Positions 27,888 through 39,650 of a DNA stretch of 64,000 bases are shown in pieces. This DNA is from Natrinema sp. SYSU A 869 (lineage in GTDB: Archaea > Halobacteriota > Halobacteria > Halobacteriales > Natrialbaceae). Location of the stretch: assembly GCF_019879105.1 (NCBI RefSeq), contig NZ_CP082249.1:1674001-1738000 (forward strand). The letters are read 5' to 3'. Positions within the stretch are counted from its first letter, which is position 1. Each line of letters starts with the position of its first letter. The position numbers and the translations under genes are program-made. The notes beneath the pieces were generated by a model that saw nothing but the letters and a program-made list of their open reading frames with translations, was not told where the DNA came from and made no database searches.

Positions 27888-28472
27888 TCAGAGCAGGCCG
27901 TCTTCCTTCGCCAGCAACAGCCCCGACAGTGTCGCATCGTTCGTCGGCTGCTCGCGAGCAAGCTCGAGCGCCTCGCTCACCGGCACCGTCGTCACCTCGA
28001 GGAACTCGTTGCTGTCGAGTTCTCGGTCGCCCGGCTCGAGCCCCTCGGCGTAGACGATGGCGCGGTCGTGCCGGAGGACGCCGGTCGCGACCGCGTACTC
28101 CTGTAGCAGCGCCGTACTCGACGGTCGAAACCCGGTCTCCTCCTCGAGTTCGCGCGTCGCTGCCTGTGTATAGGACTCGCCGTCCTCGACGATTCCCGCG
28201 GGGAGCTCGAGGTGGGTCTCGCGGATCGTGGGCCGGTACTGTTCGACGAACAGGATTCGGTCTCCGTTGTCGGCGTTATCATCGCTGTCCGCATCCTCGA
28301 GGACGCTCCCGTCGATCTGCGCGACCACGACGACCGCGGCCGGCAGATCCGCCCAGTAGTATCGCTTTTCCGTCCCGTCGGGCTGTTCGAGCAGGTCGTA
28401 GCCGCCGTCGTACCAGCCCGTCTCGTACTCGGTCCGCTCCTCGAGTAAGTCCCACTCATCGGGTACAGTCAT
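27888..28472 (-). CDS. NUDIX hydrolase (ADP-ribose pyrophosphatase-like)
   Basis: About 194 residues. The NUDIX box is GIVEDGESYTQAATRELEEE (about 105-124), preceded by LELPA as in ADP-ribose/nucleoside-sugar pyrophosphatases. The N-terminal ERTEYETGWYDGGYDLLEQP is a typical strand-swap region. ATG 28472 is used; the reading frame extends to a TTG at 28493 but needs no such start. Confidence 0.88.
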   Translation of the reverse strand: MTVPDEWDLLEERTEYETGWYDGGYDLLEQPDGTEKRYYWADLPAAVVVVAQIDGSVLEDADSDDNADNGDRILFVEQYRPTIRETHLELPAGIVEDGESYTQAATRELEEETGFRPSSTALLQEYAVATGVLRHDRAIVYAEGLEPGDRELDSNEFLEVTTVPVSEALELAREQPTNDATLSGLLLAKEDGLL

Positions 28473-28562
28473 CGCGTCCCACTGCGAGCTCAAGGCGGTA
28501 ATAGGTGGCCGTTTTTCCGAACCGATGGATCGGCACTGACCGCTCGAGCGGATCGATTGGTG

Positions 28563-28982
28563 TTACGATCGATCGACGAGGTCCCGATACAACCGTCCAA
28601 ACGCCTGCCGACGAAGCGTCGCCACCGCCGCGTCCTCCTCGTTCTGGAAGGTCGCCGCGACGGCCTCACCCTCCGGGCCCGCGTGCCAGACGACGCGGTC
28701 GACATCCTCGTGACCAACTTTCGTCATCTCGCCGTCGTAGGTCTCACGCCAGTCTTCGAACTCCTCGTGGTTCCCGACCTGTACCTCGAGTAGGTTCGCG
28801 AACAGCGCGTCCCGGGCCGTCTCGATGACATCGCCAGTGACGCGCTCGTCGTACTCCTCGCGGTCGAACTCCATGGCCTTCGCGACCTCTCGGACAACCG
28901 TCTGGGCCGCTGGGCCGACCGACTCGTACTGTGTGCGTGCGTCTTCAGCCGACTCGAAGGTGAACGTCCCCACCGTGTGCAT
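28563..28982 (-). CDS. conserved haloarchaeal protein (DUF5809-like)
   Basis: 139 residues, soluble and acidic, MHTVGTFTFESAEDARTQYE with QTVVREVAKAMEFDREEYDE after it. It matches, from memory, DUF5809, usually found beside DUF5810 as here (next gene upstream on the same strand, 25 bases away). Function unknown; no catalytic motif seen. Confidence 0.8.
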   Translation of the reverse strand: MHTVGTFTFESAEDARTQYESVGPAAQTVVREVAKAMEFDREEYDERVTGDVIETARDALFANLLEVQVGNHEEFEDWRETYDGEMTKVGHEDVDRVVWHAGPEGEAVAATFQNEEDAAVATLRRQAFGRLYRDLVDRS

Positions 28983-29007
28983 ACTCGGCTAGTTGGCGGA
29001 CTGGCAG

Positions 29008-29463
29008 TTACGCGTTTTCGTTCCCATCGGGGTCGCTGTCCGTCTCCTCGGCGTCGGCGTTCGACGCCGGTTCGACATCCCCGTTGTCCTCACTTCCTCC
29101 GCTCGATGACTGCATCTCCTGCGTTAGCTCCGCGGCTTCCTGGAGAACGTTCTCGGCTTCGGTAGTCATCGACCCGCGGCCGGGCTGGCGACTCTGACGG
29201 GAAATTCCCTCTTCAAGCGAGTCGGGGCGGCCGCGTTCGTGCCCGTGGCCGGACTCCTCGAACTCGGGCGTCTCAATCTCCGTCGCGTGCGGGCTGACGA
29301 TCTCCCCGAGTTCCTCCGGGCTGCACTCCCCCCAGTCGGGTGCGTGTTCCTCGAGCCACTCGCGGTGGTCCTCGCGACCGAGCGATGCAGTGATCGCGAG
29401 GTGGTTCGCGAGATGAACCGCGTCGGCCTCCTCGACATCACAGACCGGACAGGCATATCCCAT
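29008..29463 (-). CDS. zinc-finger protein (DUF5810-like)
   Basis: 151 residues. An N-terminal C2H2-like finger (YACPVCDVEEADAVHLANH) is followed by HREWLEEHAPDW and a disordered acidic C-terminus with a serine/glutamate-rich end. It matches, from memory, DUF5810, the usual partner of DUF5809. The finger suggests nucleic-acid or protein binding. Likely co-transcribed with the downstream DUF5809-like gene. Confidence 0.8.
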   Translation of the reverse strand: MGYACPVCDVEEADAVHLANHLAITASLGREDHREWLEEHAPDWGECSPEELGEIVSPHATEIETPEFEESGHGHERGRPDSLEEGISRQSRQPGRGSMTTEAENVLQEAAELTQEMQSSSGGSEDNGDVEPASNADAEETDSDPDGNENA

Positions 29464-29507
29464 AGGGGACGATACCGGCTGCGAACGGTAAAACGTCCCG
29501 CACCCGG

Positions 29508-29981
29508 CTATCCGAGTTTCCGGATCATCACGATCGCGTCCTCGCCGTTGGCGTAGTACTCCGGTACTCGCCGGAGTGGATCGAAATCGAACTCCCCATA
29601 GAGCCGTTTCGCCCCGTCGTTCGACCGCCGAACCTCGAGTTTGACCGTCCCCGCACCGTGGGCCGCAAGCACGCCGAGCGATCGGGAGAGAAGCGTCGAT
29701 CCGATCCCCTCACTGCGGTGGTCCGGGTGGACGGCAATGTCCTTGACGTGACCGAGCGCACGGCCGATCTGTTGGGTCACATCGGCGACGACGTAGCCGG
29801 CGATCTCGCCGTCAGTCGTGGCGACGAGAAAGCCCGGTTCACCGAGAAACCGCTCGAACGCGTCGTAGGGCCAGGGCTGAGAAAACGACACGTTCTCGAT
29901 GCGGACGACCGCGAGCAGATCCGCACGCTCCGCGGGTCGGACCGTCACTTCCTCGCCGTCCTCTGGCACGGGCGTTGTCAC
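29508..29981 (-). CDS. rimI: ribosomal-protein N-acetyltransferase (RimI type)
   Basis: 157-residue GNAT acetyltransferase. RIENVSFSQPWPYDAFERFL is the RimI-type N-terminus, motif A is VKDIAVHPDHRSEGIGSTLL (acetyl-CoA loop R/Q-x-x-G-x-G/A) and motif B is LEVRRSNDGAKRLYGEFDF. In archaea such enzymes acetylate protein N-termini broadly. The start is GTG 29981. It precedes the DUF5810/5809-like genes on the same strand. Confidence 0.88.
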   Translation of the reverse strand: MTTPVPEDGEEVTVRPAERADLLAVVRIENVSFSQPWPYDAFERFLGEPGFLVATTDGEIAGYVVADVTQQIGRALGHVKDIAVHPDHRSEGIGSTLLSRSLGVLAAHGAGTVKLEVRRSNDGAKRLYGEFDFDPLRRVPEYYANGEDAIVMIRKLG

Positions 29982-30075
29982 ACGCGGAGGTAATACACCG
30001 AACAGTAAAAGCCGTACGCGTCTCGGCAGATCTACTCGCGTTCGAATCCGATCGCCGGCTCGAGTAGATTAGAGG

Positions 30076-30396
30076 TTAGACCTGCTCGAGGCGGTCGATC
30101 TCGCCATCCGACCAGTCGTAGAAGTGGTTGTCAGTTTGCGTGAGGACCGTCACACACTCGTTGTACTGGCGGCGAGCCTCGTCGACCAGCGGATCGTCGG
30201 GGTTATTCTCGATCCACTCGCGCAGTTCCGCGAGGGCCTCGGGTGAATAGGTGTCCATTCGATCCTGCTGTTTGAGGATCTCGACCTTTCGACGTTCCTG
30301 GCGCAGCGTTCGAACCAAGGCCCAGCCAGCGACACCGTAGAAGGCGACCAGCGTAAAGGCGAGCATTCCGAGCACCTCGCCCGTCAGCGCCGCCAT
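30076..30396 (-). CDS. small membrane-anchored protein downstream of the NSS transporter
   Basis: 106 residues with one N-terminal membrane helix (MLAFTLVAFYGVAGWALV) and a charged cytosolic domain (RQERRKVEILKQQDRMDTYS to the end). Its ATG overlaps the stop of the NSS transporter (ATGA), so it is translationally coupled and probably works with it. No known family. Confidence 0.75.
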   Translation of the reverse strand: MAALTGEVLGMLAFTLVAFYGVAGWALVRTLRQERRKVEILKQQDRMDTYSPEALAELREWIENNPDDPLVDEARRQYNECVTVLTQTDNHFYDWSDGEIDRLEQV

Positions 30397-31858
30397 CAGT
30401 CGTCACCCCTGGAGATTTCGGCCCCACCCGGTTGACCGCCTCGCCTCTCGAGAACGCTCATGAGCGCGTAGCCGACTATAGGGAAGACCACGAGAACGAA
30501 CATACCGCCGATCATTTCGGGACTTCCGAAGTTCTCGTAGGCGAAGTAGGCTACGATGAACAGCATCACGGCGGGGATGACGAACTTGATCACTGGATTC
30601 CACCAGCGACCGATATGGATTCCGGCGTTGCGGTTGACCGCGAGCAGCCGGAGACGTTCCGGTTCCATGACCCAGCCGATGACGCCGATGATGGCGAGCG
30701 TCGCGAGGGGAAGCCCCCAGTTCCCGAAGACGAAGTCGAGATAATCGAGGATATCGACGGAGTAGGCGCTCGGGATCCCAAGCAACCAGATCACGCCACA
30801 GACACCGAGCGTGGTCTGAGTGCGATCGAACCGCGTCTCCTCGCTGAGCGTCGTAACGCTTACTTCAGTGATTAGCAGCCCCGAGGTGAACGTCGCGAGA
30901 AAGAAGCCGACGAAAAAGAGTATCGCGACTAGCCCGCCCAGTGGGATTTCGGGGAAGACCTGCACGAGCGAGACGAAAGCGAGTCCGGCACCGGCATCGG
31001 GTTCGACACCTTCGACCGCGAAGACGATCGGGAAAATCGCGAGCGCTGCGAGGATACCGACGCTTGACTCGCCGATCGCAGTAAAGAGGCCACCACCCAG
31101 CGGCACGTCGTCGTACTCTCGAAGGTAGCTGCCGACGGTCAACGCGATTCCCCAGCCGAGGCCAGTCGAGAACAGCGCCTGTCCGAGTGCAGTAATCCAT
31201 GTGTCGCTGTCCATCAGGAACTCCCACTGAATCCCGAATGCGAAGGCAAGTCCCTCGCTCGCACCGGGTAAGGTGAGCCCCCTGATCGCCATGACGACGA
31301 GCGAGAGCACAAGCGCCGGTACCGCGTAGACGACGATCCGTTCGACGCCCCGGCGGATGCCGAGCACTAGGATCGCCGCGATCGACCCCATCACGATGGT
31401 GTGGAGGGCGATCATGAGCAGGGAGTTCGCGAAGAACTCGTTCATGAACGGCTCCGCCTCGAACCCGCTCGCGGTGAACGTAAACAACAATGAGTGGACG
31501 GCGTAGTACAGCGTCCAGCCGACCACCGGCGAATAGTACGACATGAGCGCGATATTCACCAGTAATACGACCACGCCGAGACCAACCAGTCCACCGGAAC
31601 CGATAACCTCCCGGAAGGCACCGATGACCCCCTGTTCGCGTACCGACCCAACGCAACCTCCGCCATTAGTCCCGGCACCGCGAGGACGATCAACAACGTG
31701 AGGAACGCGAGGACGAATGCGCCACCGCCGTTGCTCCCCATCACATACGGGAACCGCCAGATGTTCCCGGCACCCACCATCGCGCCGATCATTGCCATTA
31801 GGAACCCGAATCGAGTTCCCCACTCCGCTCGAGCCGTTTTCGTCGGAACGTCTCCCAT
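30396..31858 (-). pseudogene. sodium-dependent NSS-family transporter with a frameshift
   Basis: The N-terminal part (ATG 31858: MGDVPTKTARAEWGTRFGF, then VGAGNIWRFPYVMGSNGGGA, the sodium site of NSS carriers) is in one frame and stops at 31556. The remaining ten or so helices (VIGAFREVIGSGGLVGLGVV onwards) are in another frame. The break falls at the C5 run 31628-31632 (G5 on the coding strand): one extra base would join GRYANRG to VIGAFREV seamlessly. The repaired protein is about 487 residues, normal for an NSS symporter. NSS carriers take up amino acids with Na+. Confidence 0.85.
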
Positions 31859-32001
31859 CGCCGGATCACTACTGACTCCACGGTTCGCAACGCTGTATAA
31901 GTACGATATACGCCGTCGAGAAACATTCGCGTCGTAACTGATTTCCGCTTCTATTGACCGCACCTCGTCGAAACGGAGGAGAGAAAAACGGTCGACTGCG
32001 G

Positions 32002-32148
32002 TTACTCAGTGGCCCCGTCCGCGCCGTCGTCCGCGTCATCGTCTGCATCCTCGTCCTCATCCTCGTCGATGGTGGTCGTCGGCTCTGTATCCTCGGTGCC
32101 ACCGTACTGTTCGTCCTCCGTTTCGTTCCCGTCACTCTCGTCAGTCAC
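32002..32148 (-). CDS. very acidic small protein
   Basis: 48 residues from GTG 32148 (MTDESDGNETEDEQYGG, then Asp/Glu-rich to the end, GADGATE). It starts five bases after the stop of the DUF892 gene, so it would be the second gene of that operon. Low complexity makes it hard to tell from a chance ORF. Confidence 0.45.
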   Translation of the reverse strand: MTDESDGNETEDEQYGGTEDTEPTTTIDEDEDEDADDDADDGADGATE

Positions 32149-32153
32149 GGTAA

Positions 32154-32648
32154 TCACTCGGCCGGGATCGCGTCCATCTCGAAGCCTTCGGTCAGTTCCG
32201 TCAGCTCGTCGAGGGCGTCTTGCTCCTCCCGAAGGTTCTCCTCGAGGAGATCGGCTGCCTCGCCCATCCCGAGCTGGTCCGCGAGCGGGATCAGGTTCCC
32301 GTAGGCGGCGATCTCGTAGTGTTCAGTCTTCTCGGCGGCCGCCATGTTGTGGTAATCCATCACGTCCTGTGCAGGGTCCATCGACGTGAACTCCTCGTAC
32401 TCCTCGAGAAGCCCTTCGATTCCCTCACATTCCTCTTTCTCCGGTGGTTCACCGAACATGTCAAAGACCTCCTCGAGCCGGTCGATCTGCTCCTGTGTCT
32501 CCTCGCGGTGTTCCGAAAACGCCTGCGAGATTTCGTCGCGTTCGGTGTTTCCCTCGAGTTCCTCGAGCGCATCGAGGAGCTGATGCTCCGCGCGATAGAT
32601 ATCTTCGAGGCCGTGCTCGAACAGATCCTGAATGGTGTCCATACTCAT
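32154..32648 (-). CDS. ferritin-like DUF892 (YciF-type) protein
   Basis: 164 residues, four-helix ferritin-like fold: DLFEHGLEDIYRAEHQLLDA at the start, EEVFDMFGEPPEKEECEGIE in the middle and KTEHYEIAAYGNLIPLAD (metal-ligand-like E-x-x-H-Y-E-I-A-A-Y) later. DUF892 proteins are stress-induced and may bind a di-iron centre. ATG 32648 or ATG 32642 could be the start. Confidence 0.88.
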   Translation of the reverse strand: MSMDTIQDLFEHGLEDIYRAEHQLLDALEELEGNTERDEISQAFSEHREETQEQIDRLEEVFDMFGEPPEKEECEGIEGLLEEYEEFTSMDPAQDVMDYHNMAAAEKTEHYEIAAYGNLIPLADQLGMGEAADLLEENLREEQDALDELTELTEGFEMDAIPAE

Positions 32649-32749
32649 CGTATACCCACTCGATCGTTCACCAGCCGGGTGAAAAAGACGGGAGCCTGCG
32701 ACGGCAGGTGCCAGCGGGCGAGCCATCTCCGCTTTCTCGAGATCCGCAG

Positions 32750-33031
32750 CTACTCCGTCGCGCCTTCGACGCGCTCGGCGTGTTTCTCGAGATCCGCGGC
32801 GAGCGCGCGGGCCTGCGTCGGCGTCAACTCGAGTTCTTCCATGTGTTTAGGCAACTGTTCCTCGGAGAGATTGTCGAGTTCGAACTGGAGACGAACCGCA
32901 TCTGGATCCTTGCGGTCGGCTGTCGCGTTCATGACGGCGACGGATTCCCACTCGAAGGTCTCACCCACTGCTTTTCCCTCGACGTAATCCAGTGTCGTGT
33001 CCGCGTTGACCGTCATCAGTCGATCAGACAT
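32750..33031 (-). CDS. conserved haloarchaeal protein (DUF6360-like)
   Basis: 93 residues, MSDRLMTVNADTTLDYVEG, then EWESVAVMNATADRKDPDAV and LTPTQARALAADLEKHAERV. It resembles, from memory, the haloarchaeal DUF6360 family. Soluble, no motif of known function. ATG 33031 fits the conserved start. Confidence 0.75.
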   Translation of the reverse strand: MSDRLMTVNADTTLDYVEGKAVGETFEWESVAVMNATADRKDPDAVRLQFELDNLSEEQLPKHMEELELTPTQARALAADLEKHAERVEGATE

Positions 33032-33203
33032 GTCAGTTCGATCCTCACGCTCCGACCACTTATACAGATAGCCGTCGATCGAGCGTCTCGATCGGTACGA
33101 AACACCCTGGCCATGCACGCAATGTACTCACTCGAGCCCCGCTGCCAGTTCCGGATGGCGCGAACGTCCGCAAGGTCGCACCGCCACCGCGCCGGTGATC
33201 CAC

Positions 33204-33855
33204 ATGGCCACGGACACGAGCCTAATTAAATCGCTCCCCGACGTTGCAGCCGACCCACTCGAAAACGCCACCCCCGATGAGGCCGAGCAGTTCTCGCTGG
33301 CCGAGTTCGCCGAGCGCATTGACGTGCGAACGGATACCACTATCGACGATGCAATCGGACCGATCGAACTCGCACGTTCCGCGGTGACCAGCGTCGGAGA
33401 TATCGTCGAGACCGAACTCAAGCACACTCGCGAACAGCTTCCAGCAAGTTCATCCTCATCTTCGAATCTGGCCAGCCGATGACTGGAAACGAATTCCTCG
33501 AGACTGGCGTGGACAATTTCGACGGGATCGACGTCGCACCGCGCAAGACGATCGATGCCATGCTCGAAACAATCCAATCGCCGACCGCGTGGCCGGCGAG
33601 CAAGCCGGCACCCTCGCGATTGACCTCCCACGGGACCTTCGATCGCCGCTAACCGATATCGACGAGATGGCACTCAAGTTTGACCGAGACGAGGTCCTCG
33701 GTCGAATTGCAGCCCGTGCCGACGTCGAAAAGGACGATGCGACGGCTATGATGCGCGCAATCGTCGACGTGCTCCATGAAACCAGTGCCAATCTCGAGCT
33801 GCAGAACGGAACCCAACCCCCGGGCAAGTTCGATCAGGCATTTGATCGGCAGTAA
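33204..33855 (+). pseudogene. broken multi-repeat DUF2267 gene
   Basis: Three frames carry consecutive pieces of one protein. 33204 to about 33445 encodes MATDTSLIKSLPDVAADPLE through ETELKHTREQLPA. Then a second frame encodes KFILIFESGQPMTGNEFLE and DGIDVAPRKTIDAMLETI up to about 33570. The third frame gives IADRVAGEQAGTLAIDLPRD and DEVLGRIAARADVEKDDATA to 33855. QLPA-KF-LIFE and AIDLPRDLR are DUF2267 half-repeat signatures. Two frameshifts are needed, so decay or error; an intact DUF2267 gene lies at 1234. Confidence 0.75.
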
Positions 33856-33900
33856 TAACGAGGACCCGACGTTCGAACGGATGCATCACTGTCACCGATC

Positions 33901-34116
33901 GTGAGTCGCGCAACGGAGGACTGGAACGATCGCCACACTTACCAGCAGTTCTTGCCACAACTAGATCGAAGTACAACGGCGGTTGGTCCGCCCAATCGAC
34001 ACGAATATCGGTTTGAAAACGGACACCACCTAACCGCATATCTACCGCCGATAAACGACGGTCGGTACCCGATGGTCCGTCTCACTCGTGAGTACTGTCG
34101 TCCTTCGACCCACTGA
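33901..34116 (+). CDS. possible small hypothetical protein
   Basis: 71 codons from GTG 33901 (MSRATEDWNDRHTYQQFLPQ...). Composition is fairly protein-like but AT-richer than neighbours; no family is recognised. The following 300 bases to 34380 hold no gene that can be supported. Confidence 0.3.
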   Translation: MSRATEDWNDRHTYQQFLPQLDRSTTAVGPPNRHEYRFENGHHLTAYLPPINDGRYPMVRLTREYCRPSTH

Positions 34117-34386
34117 ATACGCTGATTCGAACGCTGATGCCCCACAGAGACGAAACCCGTCGCTTTCGTAGCTCGACTTATCTGACAATTATTCGGTAGC
34201 TTCGACTCGAGTAACAGCTGTTATCTTCTCGACCAGTCAGCTAGTACCAGTCGGTTCTGCATTCATCCCGACAGCTTCTATCGTTTTACGCCGTCTGTTT
34301 CGACGCGGTCCGTCCGACAATCGGACGTATCAAACTACATTCTCGTCAGAGATAGCGGCATAATCAACCCATAAGACAGAGCACGG

Positions 34387-34418
34387 GTATCGTTTGCAGC
34401 CGAAGCGATACTTATACC
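34387..34418 (+). promoter_or_regulatory. inverted repeat overlapping a TATA box
   Basis: GTATCG (34387-34392) and CGATAC (34406-34411) form a 6-bp inverted repeat whose right arm runs into ACTTATACCC (34410-34418), the probable TATA box of the small gene at 34441. A regulator bound here could block TBP/TFB. Confidence 0.35.
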
Positions 34419-34440
34419 CACGGAGTTCGAATAGCCGCCA

Positions 34441-34581
34441 ATGACTGATACAGCCGAATGCAAACCAGAGCCGATCGAGCAGGAAGCGGAGGAGCGCGAT
34501 GACGCCCACCTCGACGATATCGAAGAAGGTGCCGGCTGTACGGAAATCTGGGAGCACCTCGCCGAGCAACGCGAGGAGTGA
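34441..34581 (+). CDS. small acidic conserved protein
   Basis: 46 residues, MTDTAECKPEPIEQEAEERD and a C-terminal GAGCTEIWEHLAEQREE that is recalled as a recurrent haloarchaeal small-protein motif. The TATA-like CTTATACCC 23-31 bases upstream suggests a leaderless transcript. Two cysteines, no metal motif. Confidence 0.7.
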   Translation: MTDTAECKPEPIEQEAEERDDAHLDDIEEGAGCTEIWEHLAEQREE

Positions 34582-34638
34582 AGCGAGAATTTCGCCCCGG
34601 CAACGACCTTTTTGACGCCGAAACCCGTACCAAGGTGC

Positions 34639-35334
34639 ATGTCCGACAACCGGCCCGATGATCGTTCGCATCGCCGCGGCGAGAATGGCCGCTCGATTCC
34701 GACGGACCGCGAATCACCCGTCGGTGCACCAGTTATCCGGGGCGACGAATCGGTCGCCGGGACCCGTGCCCGCGAAGCCGTTCAATTTGATCCCGACGAT
34801 CCCGAGAGCCTCGCGGACGCCGCCGAAACCGTCCGCCAGTTCGCCGCCGGAAATACTAACGATGATCATCTCTACATGCTCCGCGGTGCAGCCGCCTGCG
34901 CTGCCCTCGTCCGCGGCGAGGGCTCCTACAAGGCCGCCGCCAAACGTGCCGGCGGCGACGCCACCGTCTCGTTCATCCGCAAGTGGGCCCGCGTCCACGA
35001 CCTCCCGCGCTCGGTCCGCAAACAGGTCGCAATCGGCCAGATCGCCCCGACCGCCGCCAAACACATCGCTCGCGTCGGCGGCGAAGCACGGCTCCTCCTC
35101 GCGTGGGCTACCCTCGACGGAAATCTCACCGTCCGCGACGTCCGTAGCGTCGCCAGTGCTATCAACGACGGCACCTCCATCGACCAGGCTCTCGCCAAGC
35201 ATGACGTCATTCTCGGCCAACTCGAACTCTCCCTCTCATCGACCACCTACCGCGACCTCCGGCGACGTGCCTCAACAGAGGGCGTTGAGCCCGGTGAAAT
35301 CGTTACCGATGCGCTCAAACAGTACTTCGAGTGA
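34639..35334 (+). CDS. conserved haloarchaeal protein (DUF7119-like), possible DNA-binding
   Basis: 231 residues. A central helical region, SYKAAAKRAGGDATVSFIRK, then WARVHDLPRSVRKQVAIGQI and APTAAKHIARVGGEARLLLA, resembles ParB/KorB-type helix-turn-helix linkers, and the end (STTYRDLRRRASTEGVEPGE, IVTDALKQYFE) looks like a ribbon-helix-helix. Family named from memory as DUF7119. A sequence-specific DNA-binding role is likely but not shown. It lies directly upstream of tRNA-Lys. Confidence 0.75.
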   Translation: MSDNRPDDRSHRRGENGRSIPTDRESPVGAPVIRGDESVAGTRAREAVQFDPDDPESLADAAETVRQFAAGNTNDDHLYMLRGAAACAALVRGEGSYKAAAKRAGGDATVSFIRKWARVHDLPRSVRKQVAIGQIAPTAAKHIARVGGEARLLLAWATLDGNLTVRDVRSVASAINDGTSIDQALAKHDVILGQLELSLSSTTYRDLRRRASTEGVEPGEIVTDALKQYFE

Positions 35335-35398
35335 GGTCGCCCAGTCGGCGACGCAGAAAGAAACGTTTAACCGCCACTCACCGAAAAGGGAAACCATG

Positions 35399-35472
<74 letters not shown>

Positions 35473-35634
35473 CTTTCTGTCACCGACTACCGTCGTGAGT
35501 CGACAGTAACGGATCCGAAACAATTTGGAGTAGACGAGTCACAGTCCGCGAAGCGTGCGAAGTGAAGGACCGGTAACGTCTCAACGTCGTTCATATTAAG
35601 CCCGATCCACTTCTACCGGCGAACGAAACCGTGA

Positions 35635-36001
35635 TTGACCTCCTCCACGCCCTGAAGGACGTGGAATCCGACCATCGGATTTCCGCCGAGTGCGACGTTC
35701 GAGGTTCCAACCCGCACTCAAGGGGAACCGGCGACACACCGGGGGAACTCTCGTTTCCTCCCCTGTATAGGGCTGTGGCCCGGTCAAATAGGCCCCATCG
35801 AATACCATGTCATCGCCGTGTGAGGAACAGACCGCGCTCCTCACCATCCCTTGTCTGTTCGGGAACGGCCTCTCACGGTATTCGTAGCACCCTATGTTAC
35901 GTGCTATCACACTAAAACGATTACGATGGAAATCCGTCCCGATCACCGGCTGCGGGTGACACGCTGCGCCTACCGCTCGACCTGCGCCTGAAGACGCAGG
36001 T
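35635..36001 (-). mobile_element. IS200/IS605-like relic with end hairpins (possible MITE)
   Basis: On the minus strand the segment ends in GGATTCCACGTCCTTCAGGG CGTGGAGGAGGTCAA, recalled as the typical right end of haloarchaeal IS1341/IS605 elements. The hairpin is TCCACG..CGTGGA (35644-35665). A second hairpin with almost the same loop, ACCTGCG-CCTGAAGA-CGCAGGT, is at 35980-36001, as at a left end. No transposase or TnpB frame remains. Inside, CGAATACC/GGTATTCG with CCGTG.GAGG/CCTC.CACGG (35808-35886) forms another large hairpin. Confidence 0.5.
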
Positions 36002-36049
36002 ATGCGCTCGAAATTCGTATCAGTAGCCTTGGAACCAACGTGATCTGAA

Positions 36050-36193
36050 TCAGGACCACAGTGCGAGCAGCGGAAATAACTGCGTGTTTCGGTCTTCTTC
36101 TATCGGAATCTCCAGCAGACCGAGCTCTATGAGCGACGAGAACCAGTTCTCAAGACTTCCTGATTCGTAACTGGTCGTATGATCCTTACTCAT
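36050..36193 (-). CDS. possible 47-residue small protein
   Basis: ATG 36193 opens MSKDHTTSYESGSLENWFSS, followed by LIELGLLEIPIEEDRNTQLF and a hydrophobic end. Codon use is plausible, but the stretch is AT-richer than average and sits between the IS relic and the rRNA operon end. No family. Confidence 0.3.
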   Translation of the reverse strand: MSKDHTTSYESGSLENWFSSLIELGLLEIPIEEDRNTQLFPLLALWS

Positions 36194-36274
36194 CGCGGGA
36201 GTGATTAGTTAAAGAAAAATGAACGGTCTGTCTCTCAAGCAGAGCTGGTAGTTCTCACGAATCGTGAAAGAGAA

Positions 36275-36350
36275 AGCCAAGGGCCGGATTTGAACCGGCG
36301 GTAGGCGGCTCTGCAGGCCGCTGCGTTCGGCCGGACTCTGCCACCTTGGC
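36275..36350 (-). tRNA. tRNA-Cys(GCA)
   Basis: Acceptor GCCAAGG/CCTTGGC, anticodon stem GCGGC/GCCGC with loop CTGCAGA (anticodon GCA). It is the last gene of the rRNA operon, its usual haloarchaeal place. The T-rich stretch on the minus strand at about 36207-36222 is the probable operon terminator. Confidence 0.95.
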
Positions 36351-36437
36351 GCATCCTATCGTTGATGCTGCGTTCGTTTAAGCATAGCGGTACGGCACAA
36401 CCATTGTTGGAGCCACTATGCTGTCCATATACGCAGA

Positions 36438-36467
36438 AACCCCACACAGCACCGGCTGTGTGGGGTT
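36438..36467. repeat. perfect 13-bp hairpin between 5S and tRNA-Cys
   Basis: Arms AACCCCACACAGC (36438-36450) and GCTGTGTGGGGTT (36455-36467) with a four-base loop. In the rRNA precursor this would be a very stable stem, perhaps a processing signal or an internal terminator. Confidence 0.6.
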
Positions 36468-36482
36468 GAAAGTAGTATGAGT

Positions 36483-36604
36483 GGAGGCGGCGAAACGAAT
36501 TTCCCAGAGGCTCGCGCACTCCAGTACTCACCGTAACGCTGGCGAGCTTATCTTCCGTGTTCGGGATGGGTACGGGAGGCACCTCGCCGCTGTGGCCGCC
36601 CTAA
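36483..36604 (-). rRNA. 5S ribosomal RNA
   Basis: Transcribed leftwards. The 5' part TTAGGGCGGCCACAGCGG, the universal CCCGTACCCATCCCGAACAC and the closing GCCGCC are all present. About 122 nt, ends set by helix I pairing and known archaeal length. Confidence 0.93.
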
Positions 36605-36734
36605 TGCCGATCAACGGGATCGAACCGTTGTCATACCAATATCGGTGGCGTGTCTAACCGTGTGTACGTGTAGTCCAGTTTACGTCCGGACCCGTTCTCG
36701 CGTCACGGATCCAATGCGATGTAATGTATGAATG

Positions 36735-39650
<2,916 letters not shown>

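Noticed and set aside
36235-36582. 115-codon minus-strand frame
   Set aside because: It covers tRNA-Cys and 5S rRNA and has no protein features.
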